Of a stretch of DNA of 64,000 bases, positions 1 to 11,032 are shown in pieces (the stretch's first letter is position 1; each line of letters starts with the position of its first letter). The stretch covers positions 39,788,449 to 39,852,448 of the forward strand of contig CM038052.1 in assembly GCA_021397845.1 (NCBI GenBank), given 5' to 3'. The notes under the pieces are model-generated. The model was not told where the DNA came from, did no database searches, and was given only the letters and a program-made list of their open reading frames with translations. Both the position numbers and the translations under genes were made by a program. The DNA comes from Areca catechu. Its lineage: Eukaryota; Streptophyta; Magnoliopsida; Arecales; Arecaceae.

Positions 1-504
1 GGAGGGTGTCGGTGGCCCAACTTCGGCCCAGGGGGCTCTAGCCTTCGAGGGGCTCGATCTGGCGGAGGAGGGCTCGACTCCTACTCAGAGGGCTCGACCT
101 CGAAGAGGCTCGACTTGGCGGAGGGCGTCGGTGGCCCGACTCCGGCCCAAGGGGATATAGCCTTCGAGGGGCTCGAACTGGCGGAGGAGGTCGATATGCA
201 ACTCCTACACAGAGGGCTCGGCCTCGGAGGGGCTCAACCTGGTGGAGGGCTGGGCTTTACTCTGGCCCAGGGGGCTCAGCCTTCCAGGGGCTCAATCTGG
301 CGAAGGAAGTCACTCGGCTCCGGCCTAGACATCCCGGTCTTGCAAGAGCCGACCTGGTAGAGGGTAGAGCTCGGCTTTGACGGGCCATTCCAAGATCCTG
401 AGTGAGCTCGACCTGGCAAAGGAGTATGAGGAGGGGTGTCCATGATGGCAACTTTCCTAACATGGCATCTGATAGGGACCATACATCAGCTTCCCGCCAT
501 ATCA
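1..504 (-). repeat. 3' LTR of element A (partial)
   Basis: This stretch is colinear with 13661-14164, including the terminal segment reading CCATATCA here and CCACATCA there. It is made of GC-rich units of about 119 bp with phrases such as GGCTCGACCTCGAAGAGG. On the minus strand it begins TGATATGGCGGG, directly after the polypurine tract. The rest of the LTR lies outside the window. Confidence 0.88.
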
Positions 505-520
505 TTTGCCCCCCACTCCC
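505..520 (-). other. Polypurine tract of element A
   Basis: On the minus strand this reads GGGAGTGGGGGGCAAA and abuts the TG that opens the 3' LTR. The same tract, AAGTGGGGGGCAAA, precedes the 3' LTR of element B at 25561-25575. It would prime plus-strand DNA synthesis. Confidence 0.85.
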
Positions 521-1018
521 GAGTCCCGTTGGCGTGGGGCGCTTATGGCGAAGGGAGTAAATGCACTGCTGACGTGTAAAGGTGAGAATCCGGTGCAATG
601 ATGGCCACGATCGCCGGTGCTTCATGAAGCGATTTCTTCAGCCTATCCGGAGGAGGTGCATGGACACGTCCGAGGAGTAGTTATTGCGAGCACAGAATTC
701 AGAGCGGTTGTAGTCGAAACCAAGCACCAGGCATGCCGATTGATGACACGTGGTGCAGATCCTTCGATGGGGGAGTTGTAATGGTACGGTCGGGAGTCGG
801 TCACTTTGAAAGGAAAGGCAATTTTCCCAAAACATACCTTCTTTCAAACCTTGCATGCCCGCCATCGCGCTAAAGTTCTTCTTCCGGTCATCTTTGTCTT
901 CCCAAGTCCAATAGGTTAGTCTCCTTCTTCCTGTTCCGGCCGAGTAGAGGTTTCCTCTTAGGTTTTCCTCCAACCCTAGCCTTCTTCCTCTTTGTTTTTG
1001 GTCTTCACCTTCTTCTCC
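521..1018 (+). promoter_or_regulatory. Putative promoter of the antisense gene in element A (G-box)
   Basis: This is the roughly 500-bp stretch between polypurine tract and antisense start codon. It contains CACGTG at 747-752 within GACACGTGGTGCAGAT. The equivalent place in B has CACGTG at 25339-25344 (and again at 25418-25423); C has the near match CACATGG around 48917. CACGTG is the plant G-box bound by bZIP and bHLH factors. I see no clear TATA box. Promoter activity is inferred from position and conservation only. Confidence 0.4.
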
Positions 1019-3460
1019 ATGTCTCACTTCGGCCCAAATTTTTGCCCCACGACCAACCAGGCTGAGGCCAGGCCTTCCAGGCCAAGGCCTCCTTCTTCTT
1101 CCTCTTCTGGTGAGGAAGAGGGTGCGGCACACTTCGAATTCAGTAGGAGGCCTGCGCTTAGGGGGATAGTGATTAGGGAACCTGCCTCTTCCCCCCCATC
1201 TTGTCCCTTCTTCTTCCTGATCCTGAACCTGCAACTACTTCTAGGCCTCCTCGATCAATAGATCCCAGGGGAATTGCTTCGCTGATCACCGCCGCGAACC
1301 TAGCCACCATCCGAGATAATTATGATATCCCGGACTCCGTCCGGCTCTCGATCCCTTGACTGGGGGAACGGGTCACTTCCATTGGCCTGGGTTGGATAGC
1401 CTTTTACGAGGAAACCTTCATGGGGGGCCTTCGATTCCCATTCCACCCTTTCTTCCTCTTTGTCTTGAACAATTGCCACCTTGTTCCTGTCCAACTTGTC
1501 TCAAATGCCATTAAAACCATTTTTTTCTTCATTGTTTTGTGCCACTTCCACGGGATAGTTGCCCATTTTTCCTTGTTCAGGGCTTTTTTCACCCTGAAGC
1601 ACCACCCTATCGAGGAAGGATGGTGGTCTCTCTTCCCATCCAAGGGGCGTTAGGTTCAGGATCCCCTCTTCCATCAAAGGATGGAAGAGTAAATACTTTT
1701 TCACCTCAGTTGAGGGGGTTGACTGGCTTTGGAGTAACCCAAATCGGTCCCCCAACCATAACTCATCAATCGAGGCAGCCGACCTGGAGGTATACAATCA
1801 GCTCTGCTCTTCTGAGATCCCTTCACTCGAGGTCCTGTTGTCGGAGCAAAATCTCCACGAGGCTAGGGTCGGCCCAACAAAGGATTTGGTTGAGTTTGGC
1901 TCGAGCCTCTTCTTTCTTTCTTCGTCTCTCCTTCTTTCTTTTTTTTGTTTTTTTTTTTTGGGGCAGAATTGATACATTCTTCTTTGGTGTAAGCATGAAG
2001 TTCTCCATGGATGAGCTCCTCTCATTTTCCGAGGAGAGGAACCAAGTAGAGGGGGCCGGCAAACCTGTCCTGAAGAGGGCCCGAACGGACGAAGGTGCGA
2101 GGGTCGTGCCAGCTGCGACAGTCGAGCCCATACCTGAGCCGAGAAGGAAGAGGGCTGCTGAGCCTATTACCGAACCTCCAAGGTAGCAGGATTCGGCCCC
2201 AGCACCTGAATCCGAGGTGGTTGCCCAGGCCAAGTCAGCTAACGCCGCTGCTGTAGTGGCATCCCCTCCTCCGGAGATCGACGAGGTCGAGGAGGATGGG
2301 GAGCTGGAAGGTGCAGGACCGATGTTAGTGGTGCCGCTCGAGGAGGTGCCGAACTCACAGCCCATGCTGGAAGCTTCTCCCGTCGATGGCACAGGTGATT
2401 CGACGTCGACGGTTGGCAAGAGAGACAGGGACTACCGTTGGGTCCCTTTCAGGTTAGGGCCCAATGTCTCCCTGATCAAGGACCTGGCCCTCATGGAGTG
2501 GATGATGGATTTCTCCATCCAGTCCTGCGACCAGCAAGAGCGGGGCAGGAAGCTTCTGGGTGACATCCTCAACACCTCCTTCTCCAACCTTTATGCTGTA
2601 AGTACAGTTCCGATCTGCCTTACTTCCTTTTGTACTTCTTGTTTTCATGACTAACATCTGCTTTGATGCAGCAAGGCACGAAGCTTGTGCTCATTCAGGA
2701 TTACTTCTGGAACTGGGCCAGGAGGGACAGGGATTGAGGGGCGGAGCTCGAGTCCCTAAAGGCCGAGGTGAGGTAGAAGAATGATAAGGCCTGGGAGGCC
2801 AACATGAGGGTCAAGGGCCTCATGGGTGAAGTCGCTAGCACCGAGCGACTTTCGAAGGAGCTCGAGGAGGAGCTTAATTCCAAGAGGTCTCTGCTGAAGG
2901 AGCTCCGAGCCGAGTTGGAGGCGGCGAGGGAGTGTGCCACCTCCACTGAGAGAAAGGTTGCAACCGTTGAGTGAAAAGCCATCGAGGCTGAGGGGAAGGC
3001 CTCTACCGCACTCAGCTCAGTAGAGGCTACGAGGAAGGAGGCAGTCGAGGCCATCCACCGGGCTGAGGGCGCGGAACAGAAGGCAGCCGAGGTGACTCGC
3101 AGGGCAGAGACTACTGGGAAGGAGGTCGCCGATGCGGTGGCCAGCTTCAAGGCCTCTCCGGAGTACAGGCTCTACTTCAAGGAGGTAGTGACGGACTCCT
3201 TTTTCAAGGGGTTCACATACTACCGGTCTTTGTTGCGCCCGATGCTCTCGTACAAGCAAATGTCCCACATCCATCTTCGCGGTTCTATGAAGGGAACACC
3301 TTCGACTCCTGCAGCGATGGTGGCAGAAGACCATGAGGCCACAACTGAGCCAGCCCCGAAGGTGGCGATGGCTGAACCGACCTCGCAGGCGGCGGTGGCC
3401 GAACCGACTCCACCAATAGTGGCGGCAGAAGGATGGGCCCCGACCCTTCAAATATTATGA
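1019..3460 (+). pseudogene. Antisense gene of element A (Transposase_28-like plus coiled coil, two introns)
   Basis: It opens MSHFGPNFCPTTNQ, matching the starts in B and C. A domain around 1400-1660 (FHPFFLFVLNNCHLVP..., then the HHPIEEGWWSL region) resembles the plant 'putative gypsy type transposon' family (Pfam PF04195). Intron 1 is about 1889-1993, with a weak donor GTTGAG. Intron 2 is 2598-2671: donor GTAAGT, branch-like CTAAC at 2651-2655, acceptor TGCAG. Exon 2 carries RDRDYRWVPFRLG and a conserved MMDFSIQSC segment; exon 3 is a long charged coiled coil ending FKASPEYRLYF then DSFFKGFTYYRS. In-frame stops (for example near 1258 and 1360, and in the coiled coil near 2737 and 2972) and frameshifts show decay. 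Function is unknown; it runs opposite to gag-pol. Confidence 0.72.
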
Positions 3461-3560
3461 TTTTTCCTTCTTTTTGTTGTTGACCTGGGCTGCCCGGCAT
3501 ATCGAGGCCCGGGAATAATGTAATCACTTTTTCTAAGTAAATGAAATACTTTCACCAGTC
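3461..3560 (+). other. 3' untranslated region of the antisense gene in A
   Basis: After the stop at 3458-3460, the sequence GGGCTGCCCGGCATATCGAGG and a following CCCGGGAATAATG recur in related form after the antisense stop in B (22500-22565, minus) and C (46105-46175, minus). Each copy then has a TGAA(A/G)-type AT-rich stretch that could hold a poly(A) signal. CCCGG and CCGGG can pair as a short stem. Role in 3' end formation is inferred. Confidence 0.4.
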
Positions 3561-3844
3561 TGGCTTATTTCTTCTCTTGCTTGTTTGTGTCTTCATAATA
3601 TGAATGTCTCCTCTTCACTTTTTGGTCATCCGAATGCTTATATAAGTGGAAAGGTGAAGGAGGAGTGCTTGCCTTGCTCGATCAGGCCCAGCTGGGGGCG
3701 GGGGGGGGGGGGTGAAGTGGTTGTGAAGAAGATCTTTCTGCTAGGCTCGACGTCAGGAAGCTTGGGTCCTGGTGTCGGAGGAGCGTGAGACCCAAACTTC
3801 ATTCGCCAGGGAGCCAGGCTCCTGGTGCCGAAGCGGGGTCCGGT
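3561..3844. other. Spacer between antisense gene and repeat array of A
   Basis: It holds a run of about ten G at 3699-3710 and unique-looking sequence before the tandem repeats begin. I see no supportable gene here. Confidence 0.4.
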
Positions 3845-4803
3845 CTTGAAGTGTTGGAGAGCTGGGCTCATGGTGCCGGGGTTTCCGATCTTGAAGTGTT
3901 GGAGAGCTAGGCTCCTGGTGCCGGGGTTTCCGATCTTGAAGTGTTGGAGAGCTGGGCTCCTGGTGCCGGGGTTTCCGATCTTGAAGTGTTAGAGAGCTGG
4001 GCTCCTGGTGCTGGGATTTTCGGTCTTGAAGTGTTGGAGAGCTGGGCTCCTAGTGCCGAGGTTTCCGATCTTTGGTGCCGGAGAGCGTGGGATCCGGGCT
4101 TTGATGGCCTGGAGCTAGGCTCGAGGACTTGGTGCCGGAGAGCCGTGGGATCTGGGCTTTGATGGCCTGGAGCTAGGCTCGAGGACTTGGTGCCGGAGAG
4201 TCGTGGGATCCGGGCTTAGAATGCTAGGAAGCTAGGATCCTGGTGATGGAGCAAGGTCCGGTCTTCGGTACCGGAGAGTCGTGGGATCCAGGCTTTGAGT
4301 GCCAGACCAGGGGTCGGGCGATGATCCTCCTGCAAGGCAAAGAACGTTTGCATAGGGGGAATCATAATTATCAGTGAGGAAGAACCTTACACTATTGAAG
4401 CCGGAGGGCTGGTCCCCAGGCTTTAGTGTGCCAGAGAGCTGGGCTCCAGGCTTTGAAGTGGGAGAACTAGGCTCCAAGTTGAAGTGCTGGAGAGCTGGGC
4501 TACAGGCTTGAACGTGCCGGAGAGCTGGGCTCTGGGCTTGAACTTGCCAGAGAGCTAGGCCCTGGGAGTGAACGCGCCGGGGAGCTAGGCCCCGGGCTTG
4601 AACTTGCCGAAAAGTTGACCTCCGGGCTTGGACATGCCGGAGAGCTGGGCTTCGGGCCTAAACATGTCGGAGAGTTGGGCTCTGGGCTTGAACGTGCTGG
4701 GGAGCTGGGCCCCGGGCTTCAACATGCCAGAGAGCTAGGCTCTGGGCTTGAACTTGCCAGAGAGCTGGGCTCCGGGATTGGACGTGCCGGAGAGCTGGGC
4801 TCC
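3845..4803 (-). repeat. Tandem repeat array of element A, left part
   Basis: From about 3854 a 45-bp unit (TTGGAGAGCTGGGCTCCTGG start) repeats. Longer irregular units follow, and from about 4390 a 30-bp unit of the form GGAGAGCTGGGCTCCGGG plus about 12 more bases. The phrase, read on minus, contains GAGCCCAGCTC, which also occurs in the arrays of B and C in the same slot between integrase and antisense gene. The array is interrupted by the hAT element and resumes at 6494. Confidence 0.85.
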
Positions 4804-5224
4804 TAGGACTGCAAATGGGTCGGGTCGATCCATGACCCGACCCGACCCGACCCGGTTAGACCCGATTCAGATCCATTTAAAAGACCCATGGATCTGGATT
4901 GGATTTAAAAATTAGACCCATTCATTTTTTAGATCGGGTCTAGATTTACTAAATTTGGACCCAACCCGATCCGACCCGATCCATAAATATTTTTGAATTA
5001 TTTTGGATCTTCAGATATATGACCAGATCCAACCCGACCCGACCCGAATCCAAATATAGGACCCGAATCTTTTTTAAATATATTATTTATAATATATTAC
5101 TGGATAAATAATTAAATATCAAACATTAAATTATAATGGGCTGGTTGGCTTTCCGGCTTTGGCCAAACCTGTCGCCCATAGCCCACCCCGACTTTGTGTA
5201 AGGGAGTAAGGCTAAGAGAGTAAG

Positions 5225-5585
5225 AGACTGAGAGGCACCGAGCGGTCCGTGCTTCTGCCCTCGATTTATTTAGCCTTAAAATTCCATTTCCCATTCAGTC
5301 GATGCCCTAAAATCCCTCCTCCGGTCCTCCCATCGCTAGCTATTCAAGATCGCCGCCATGCTCGAGCTCCTCTCCAACCTCCATCACTCATTGCGCCAAC
5401 TCCGCCGCCTCGTCCCTTGTCCTCAAGCTGTCCGAACCCGATTCCCCAGCATTGGCGAGCATCAATAAAGACCGAGAGCACCATCCACCTCCACCTCCTA
5501 TGCCTTCCCAATTTGTCTCGCAGACTTTTGAGTAGAAGCTCGCTTGCGGTAGAATCCTCACCACAAAGGTGAATAATATCAAAAC
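5225..5585 (+). other. Possible captured 5' exon or UTR inside the hAT element
   Basis: This segment is richer in C+G than its surroundings. It has an ATG at 5358 opening a 36-codon frame (MLELLSNLHHSLRQLRRL...) that ends at a TAA near 5468, and a possible donor (AAAGGTGAAT) near 5567. It could be a leader exon of the captured bHLH gene or a fragment of another gene. I do not recognise the peptide. Confidence 0.3.
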
Positions 5586-5890
5586 TTTGCCGATCGATGT
5601 GGTTCAAGTTATTTTCTTTCTGATATTTAGGGTTTTTTTGGGATCTCATCGTGATCATATATTTTGGAATCGTTTAGTCAATATCGGAAGGAGTTCGAGA
5701 TTCCGGTTCCTCTGCGTTGAAGAAAAGTGGCAGTAACGAGTCCTCAATTTAAAAGCCTAAAATCGAGACTTCGTCGCCATTTAAGGTATGGAGGGCAATC
5801 CGATCAAGATCTTAATCAATGGCAGTTGGATCTTTTTCTTTTCTTCTCTCTTTAAACATGTATGATAGCTTTTAGATTTCATGTTCGTAG

Positions 5891-6139
5891 GTCAAGAAAG
5901 AGAAATTTGGGGACAGAATCACTGCACTCCAGTAGCTTGTTTCACCTTTTGGAAAGGTATGATTTTTCGATCACTCTTTCTTAAAGACTATGGCTAGAAA
6001 TGTTTTTTCTTCGAGTATTCATGAAAGCCTTGCTCCTCGCTTTACACTTGAGTCGTTCCATATTTTTTTTCAGACCGACACCGCATCAGTTCTCCACAAG
6101 GCCATCGAGTACATTAAGTTCCTTCATGATCAAGTTGGT
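5891..6139 (+). pseudogene. Captured bHLH transcription-factor fragment, two exons
   Basis: Exon one, 5891-5956, follows an acceptor (TTCGTAG) and ends at a donor GTATGA; it reads VKKEKFGDRITALQ, a stop (TAG at 5933-5935), then LVSPFGK. Exon two, 6074-6139, follows a TTTTTTTTCAG acceptor and ends at GTAAGT; it reads TDTASVLHKAIEYIKFLHDQ then VG. Both are exactly 66 nt and in phase, and together they give helix 1, loop and helix 2 of a plant bHLH domain of the bHLH68/112/123 type. The intervening 117 bp is a normal-looking intron. The stop and the lack of the remaining exons make it a fragment. It was probably copied from a host gene by the transposon. Confidence 0.85.
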
Positions 6140-6493
6140 GTAAGTCTCTCTCCACCAATGCCTTCTTGTTCGAATATGTCTATTATGCCAATTACCCTCA
6201 CTCAATTATTAATTCAAGTAAAATTTTTTGAATGGAACCGTGACCCGATCTGATCCGGACCGGACCCGAACCAGACCCGTATGTTATGGATTGGGGTTGG
6301 GTTATATATGGACCCGACCTGACCCGAATGATCCATTGGATCAATAATTTTGATTATGGACCCGACCCGACCTGACTTGATTTTTTATTGGATTGGATCT
6401 GGGTCCATATCAAGACCCGATCAAGAAACCGGGTCGGGTTGGGATCATGCATAACCCAGTCCGACCCGATCCATTTGCAGTCCTATAGGCTCC

Positions 6494-7115
6494 GAGCCTG
6501 AACATGCCGAAGAGTTGGGCTCCGGGCTTGAACGTGCCAGGAAGCTGGGCCCCAGGCTTCAACATGCCGGAGAGCTGGGCTCCAAGCTTGAACTTGCCAA
6601 AGAGCTGGGCCCCGGGCTTCAACATGCCGGAGAGCTGGGCTCTAGGCTTGGACATGCTGGAGAGCTAGGATCCAGGCTTCAACATGCCGGAGAGCTGGGC
6701 TCCGGGCTTGAACTTGCCGGAGAGCTGGGCTCCGGGCTTGAACTTGCCAGAGAGCTGAGCCCGGACTTGGACGTGATGGAGAGCTAGGATCTGGGCTTCA
6801 ACATGCCGGAGAACTGGGCTCTGAACTTGAGGATGCCGGAGAGCTAGGCTCCGGGTTGGAATATGCCGGAGAGCTGGGCTCCAAACTTGAACATACTGGA
6901 GAGCTAGGCTCTGGGCTTGAATGTGCCGGAGAGCTAGGCTCCAGGTTGAACATGCCGGAGAGCTAGGCTCCGGGCTTGAATGTGCCGGAGAGCTGGGTTC
7001 CAGGCTTTGGTGCCGGAGAGCTGGGCTCCGGGCTTGAACATGCCGAAGAGCTAGGCTCCAAGCTTGAATTTGCCAGAGATCTGGGCTCCGGGCTTGAGCA
7101 TGCCGGACCTTGGAC
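6494..7115 (-). repeat. Tandem repeat array of element A, right part
   Basis: This continues the 30-bp array after the hAT insertion, with GGAGAGCTGGGC starts at for example 6689 and 6719. It ends near 7115 just before the end of the integrase region. Open frames through it on both strands are by-products of the repeat and not genes. Confidence 0.85.
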
Positions 7116-7239
7116 CAGGCAACGACATTCCTGTAAGGCAGAAAGCAATTCGTGTAAAAGAAATCTTTATTATTATTGGAAGAAAGCCTTACACTACTGA
7201 TAATATCTTCTCAAGTTGTAGGCATTCCATGTTCAAGGA

Positions 7240-8300
7240 AATCTGGCATTGTCCAGGTCCTCGAGTTAGTAGGCCCATGTAAGAGAGCTTCGGCCACCTT
7301 GTAGGGGCCTTCCCAGTTTGGTGAGAGCTTGCCTCACTCGCGGGGTTGAGATGCTTCGGCTCGGCGTAGTACCAAGTCATCGGGTTGGAAGACCTTTGGC
7401 CTTACCCGTGCATTGTAGTACCGAGCCACTCGTTACCGGTATGCTGCCATCCAGAGCCGAGCTTTGTCTCTTATTTCTTGAGGAGGTCTAAGTTGAGCAG
7501 AAGGTGCGTCGGGTTTTGCGCTTCGTCATATTGCTACACTCGCAGCATGGGTACACCGAGCTCAACTGGGATGACTGCCTCTATGCCGAAAACAAGGTTG
7601 AAGTGCATTTCATTTGTCGCCATTCTGGGCATTGTGTGGTAGGCCCACAGGACACTTGGGAGTTCCTCTGCCCATCTACCCTTGGCTTGGTCCAAACTTG
7701 TCCTGAGTCCTTGAAGGATGGTCCAGTTGGTCACCTCGGCTTTCTCGTTTGTTTGGGGATGAGCTACGAGGTGAAGCGTTGTTGGATACCATGCTCGGTG
7801 CAGAACCCCTCGAACTTCCGGTTGTCAAACTACCATCCATTGTCGGTGATGATGCAGTGGGGGAGTTCGAAGCGGTAGATGACTGACTTCTAGAAGAATT
7901 GGCGGACATTGATTTTTGTAATCTGAGCTAGTGGCTCTGCTTCCTCCCATTTGGTGAAGTAGTCAATCGCCATTAGCAGGAATCTTCGTTGCCCTGGAGC
8001 AGGGAGAAATGGCCCCAGGATGTCCATTCCCCACTGGGAAAAAGGCCAAGGGATGGAGATCTGGGAGATCAGCGCCATCGGTTGATGCTGTATGTGAGCA
8101 TGGCGCTAGCATTTATCGCACCTCTTGACGAAGTCAGCGGCATCCTCCCTCATGGTCTCCTAGAAGTACCCCTATCGAAGGGCTTTGTATGCCAGTGTCC
8201 TTCCTCCCATGTGGTTCCCACAGAGGCCTTTATGTATCTCCTTGAGTACGAAAGCTATCTTTGTGGGCCTAAGGCACCTCAGGAGCGGATAGGAGTAGGA
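7240..8300 (-). pseudogene. Integrase of element A (broken)
   Basis: Read on minus from about 8300, fragments in different frames give PWPFSQWGMDILGPF with AIDYFTKWEEAEPLA (7890-8078), which holds the first catalytic Asp region, then GRWAEELPSVLWAYHTMPR (7534-7734) of the C-terminal part. The match to the integrase of C at 43700-44680 is obvious by eye. Stops and frameshifts separate the pieces. It follows the second RNase H, as in Tat elements. Confidence 0.85.
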
Positions 8301-8312
8301 CCGGCGGTAGAG

Positions 8313-8960
8313 CTAGCCTTCCATCAGGACGAACCTGGAGGCTCTCTTCTTGATGAGTCCGGCTTCTATGCGGTCTTCTGACAAGGTGCCATTAGTGATG
8401 TATCTGATGTACCTATCCATCCAGCTCGGCTTCGGGGCAACATGCTGCACCTCCTCTAGGGCTTCGAAGCTTAGATTCTTGAGGTACTCAATGTAGGCAT
8501 GCCCCAGTGACGAGTCTGGCAAGGTTGCGAGCCTCGATAGTGCATCCACGCGAGCATTCTCCCCGTGAGGGATATAAAAAATGCTGAAGCGCCAAAGACC
8601 TGCCATGCTTGAGTGGACCCTCTCCAGGTACTTCATCATCTGGGGATCGTTGGTCTCATATTCTCCAGAGACTTGTCCGGCCACCAGTTGGGAGTTGGTA
8701 AAGACTTTCAAGCTTGAACGCCCAACTCACATGAGACCCTTAGGCCTGCGAGTAGTGCCTCATACTCTGCCTGGTTATTTGTTGCGATGAACTTGAGGCG
8801 AAGAGCACATTCCGTAATGACTCCATCACTATTGGCGAGGATAAGTCCTGATCCACTTCTGTCAGAGTTGGACGCATCATCCACATGGAGGATTCAGGGT
8901 TCCTCCTCTGTTTCGGGCTCAATTTGATGCTCCGGGGTTGTCTGCTCTAGCTCCTCGGCA
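8313..8960 (-). pseudogene. Second (archaeal-like) RNase H of element A
   Basis: The clearest piece (8313-8711) reads KVFTNSQLVAGQVSGEY, then MMKYLERV and IPHGENARVDALSRLATLPDS. It is the C-terminal half of an RNase H fold and distinct from the RNase H next to RT. The first half is in another frame (8740-8922). A second RNase H between the first one and integrase is a known mark of the Tat lineage. Element C has the same domain better preserved at 42925-43496. Confidence 0.8.
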
Positions 8961-9004
8961 AGTCCTATGCACTAGACCACAAAGTCAGCTAGGACTTGGA
9001 CCTT

Positions 9005-9418
9005 CTATGACGACCTTGGCTGATATGCGATGTCGAACTCGCTCAATAGTAGGGACCACTTAGCTAGCCTCTCGGAGGTCTTGGGGCGGCTAAGGATGGT
9101 CCTCAGCGGCTGATCCATCACGATCACGATGGGGTGCACTTGGAAGTATGTCCTGAGATGCTTAGCAGAAATTATTAGAGCAAAAATAAGTTTTTCGGAG
9201 TGAGTATACCTGACCTCTGCATCATGGAGTATTTTGCTGGTATAGTATACTGGCTTCTGAGATCCGTCCTCGTCTGCACGAATGAGGATCAAGCTGACAG
9301 CTCCAGGTGTGACCGCCAAGTAGAGTAGGAGCTCCTCTCCCTCCTCCGGTCTGGAAAGCAACGGAGGAGAGGCTAGGAACTTCTTCAATTCTTCGAAGGC
9401 CGTCCTACACTCCTCCAT
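9005..9418 (-). pseudogene. RNase H next to RT, element A
   Basis: The 137-residue frame reads MEECRTAFEELKKFLASPPLLSRP, then LLLYLAVTPGAVS and ADEDGSQKPVYYTSKILHDAE. This is the usual Gypsy RNase H following the RT thumb and connection. It would degrade the RNA strand during reverse transcription. It ends at a stop at 9005-9007, and the downstream sequence continues toward the second RNase H in other frames. Confidence 0.8.
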
Positions 9419-9429
9419 CTAGGTGAAGT

Positions 9430-10161
9430 CGTGCATCTTGCACAGTGCCTTGAAGAAAGGGAGGCAGCGGACGACCGATCTCAAGATGAACCGGCTCAAA
9501 GTCACGATCTACCCTATCAGGCATTGGACCTGCTTCTTGGATGTCGGGTACTCCATGTCGATGATCGCCTGGACCTTCTCCGGGTTCGTTTCGATGCCCT
9601 CTGAGTGACCATGAAGTCGAGAAATTTTTCAGCCACCACTTCGAAGGTTCATTTTCCTAGGTTTAGCTTCATCTGATGCTTCCAGAGGTTATGGAAGGCT
9701 TCAACGAGGTCGACGATGTGGTCTGAGCTCGGCTTGCTCATGACAAGCATGTCATCCACGTACACCTGCATGTTCCGGCCAATATGGTCTTTGAAGACCC
9801 TGTTGACCAGATGCTTGTATATGGCCCCCGCATTCTTTAGACCGAAGGGCATAATCCTGTAGCAGTATGCCCCTTGGTCGGTGATGAAGGTGGTGTGCTC
9901 CTCATCTTCTAGGTGCATCCGGATCTGATTGTATCCGGAGAATGCATCCATGAAGGAGAGCAGCCGGTGTCCTGAGGTGGCATCCACTAACTGGTTAATC
10001 TTCGATAGTGGGAAGCTATCCTTCGGGCATACCTTATTGAGGTTGGTGTAGTCTACATAGATCCTCCATTTGCCATTGCTCTTCTTCACCATCACTACAT
10101 TTGCTAGCCAGCTCGGATATTGTACCTCCCGAACGAAGTCGATAGTGAGAAATTTGTCCAC
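9430..10161 (-). pseudogene. Reverse transcriptase of element A
   Basis: The 170-residue frame at 9649-10161 reads MDKFLTIDFVREVQYPSWLANVV, VDYTNLNKVCPKDSFPLSKI and DAFSGYNQIRMH, and contains the catalytic YVDDMLVMSK. A stop at 9649-9651 ends it inside the palm/thumb; the remainder follows in another frame down to about 9430. The RT of C at 41705-42376 is closely similar. The polymerase would copy element RNA into cDNA in the virus-like particle. Confidence 0.88.
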
Positions 10162-10410
10162 TTCCTCATTGATTGTCGCCTGCCTCTCCAGGACAAAGCT
10201 TCTCTTCTTCTACCGAACTGGCTGGTGCTTTGGGTTAATGATGAGCTTGTGGGTGATGATGTCAGGGAGAATACCTGGCATGTCCACCGCCATCCAGGCT
10301 AACACATCTGCATTCGCTCGCAGGAGCTCCAATAGGTGGGCCCTCTCTTCACCTTGTAACTGGGCCCCAATCTGCACCATCTTCGCTGGGTCAACTCCGA
10401 GCAGATAAGA

Positions 10411-10953
10411 CTAGAGGCATTCGATTAGACCACCCCTGGGGTCTTGCACCCTTTGGTCAAGATCGTCCACCCTGGGGTCATCCTCGAAAACCTTGGCCCC
10501 AGGGAGAGTCTGGAAATAGTGCTGCACCGGTTGGGGTGCCCCCCTCATCTCCTCAATACCGTAGGGAGTTGGGAACTGCACCAACAATCGCTTGGTGGAG
10601 ATGACGACGTCGAGCAGGTTGAGCCCAGGTCGACAGAGGATCACATTGTAAGCTGAGGGGAGCCAGACAACCATGAAAGTCATCATAACAGTGCTTTGCT
10701 GAGGTGGGGTCCCGGTAGTGACTGGAAGAGTGATCTCTCCCTCGAATCCCACAGAATCACCTGTGAAGCTGACTAGGGGCGTGTGCACAGGCTTGAGCTG
10801 AGTAGGGAAAAGATTCATTATGGAGAAAGCATCGTAAAAAAACATATCTGTGGAGCTTCCACTATCAACCATGATGTGTTTTACAAGATGCTTTGTGATC
10901 ATCATATCGACGACCATGTCATCATTATTTACACTTCCCCCCTGCTTTCCCAT
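10411..10953 (-). pseudogene. Aspartic protease region of element A
   Basis: The 180-residue frame contains HIMVDSGSSTDMFFYDAF, with the retroviral-type catalytic triplet (DSG), then GPTTP-like and ILCRPGLNLLDVVIS segments typical of the protease fold. The same region in C reads NSGSS instead of DSGSS. The frame starts after the gag zinc-finger region and ends just before the RT module. Confidence 0.82.
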
Positions 10954-11032
10954 TCCCTCATAAAGGGGAGTATATTTTCAGAATGCCCTACCCCCTGGAC
11001 CTTCTTGGAGATACGCTCGGCTCCCCAGCATA

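Larger units (their letters stand above)
4804..6485. mobile_element. Non-autonomous hAT-like transposon carrying host gene fragments (Pack-hAT)
   Basis: The ends are terminal inverted repeats beginning TAGGACTGCAAATGG, followed by GTCGGG at the left and ATCGGG at the right when read inward. The flanks are TGGGCTCC (4796-4803) and TAGGCTCC (6486-6493): an 8-bp target duplication with one mismatch, the length typical of hAT. Both subterminal zones (about 4815-5060 and 6235-6470) are packed with GACCCG motifs, which resemble transposase-binding subterminal repeats. No transposase is encoded. The interior (about 5150-6230) looks like ordinary plant genic DNA with splice sites and includes two bHLH exons. 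It sits in the 30-bp array of element A and is therefore younger than A. Confidence 0.85.
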
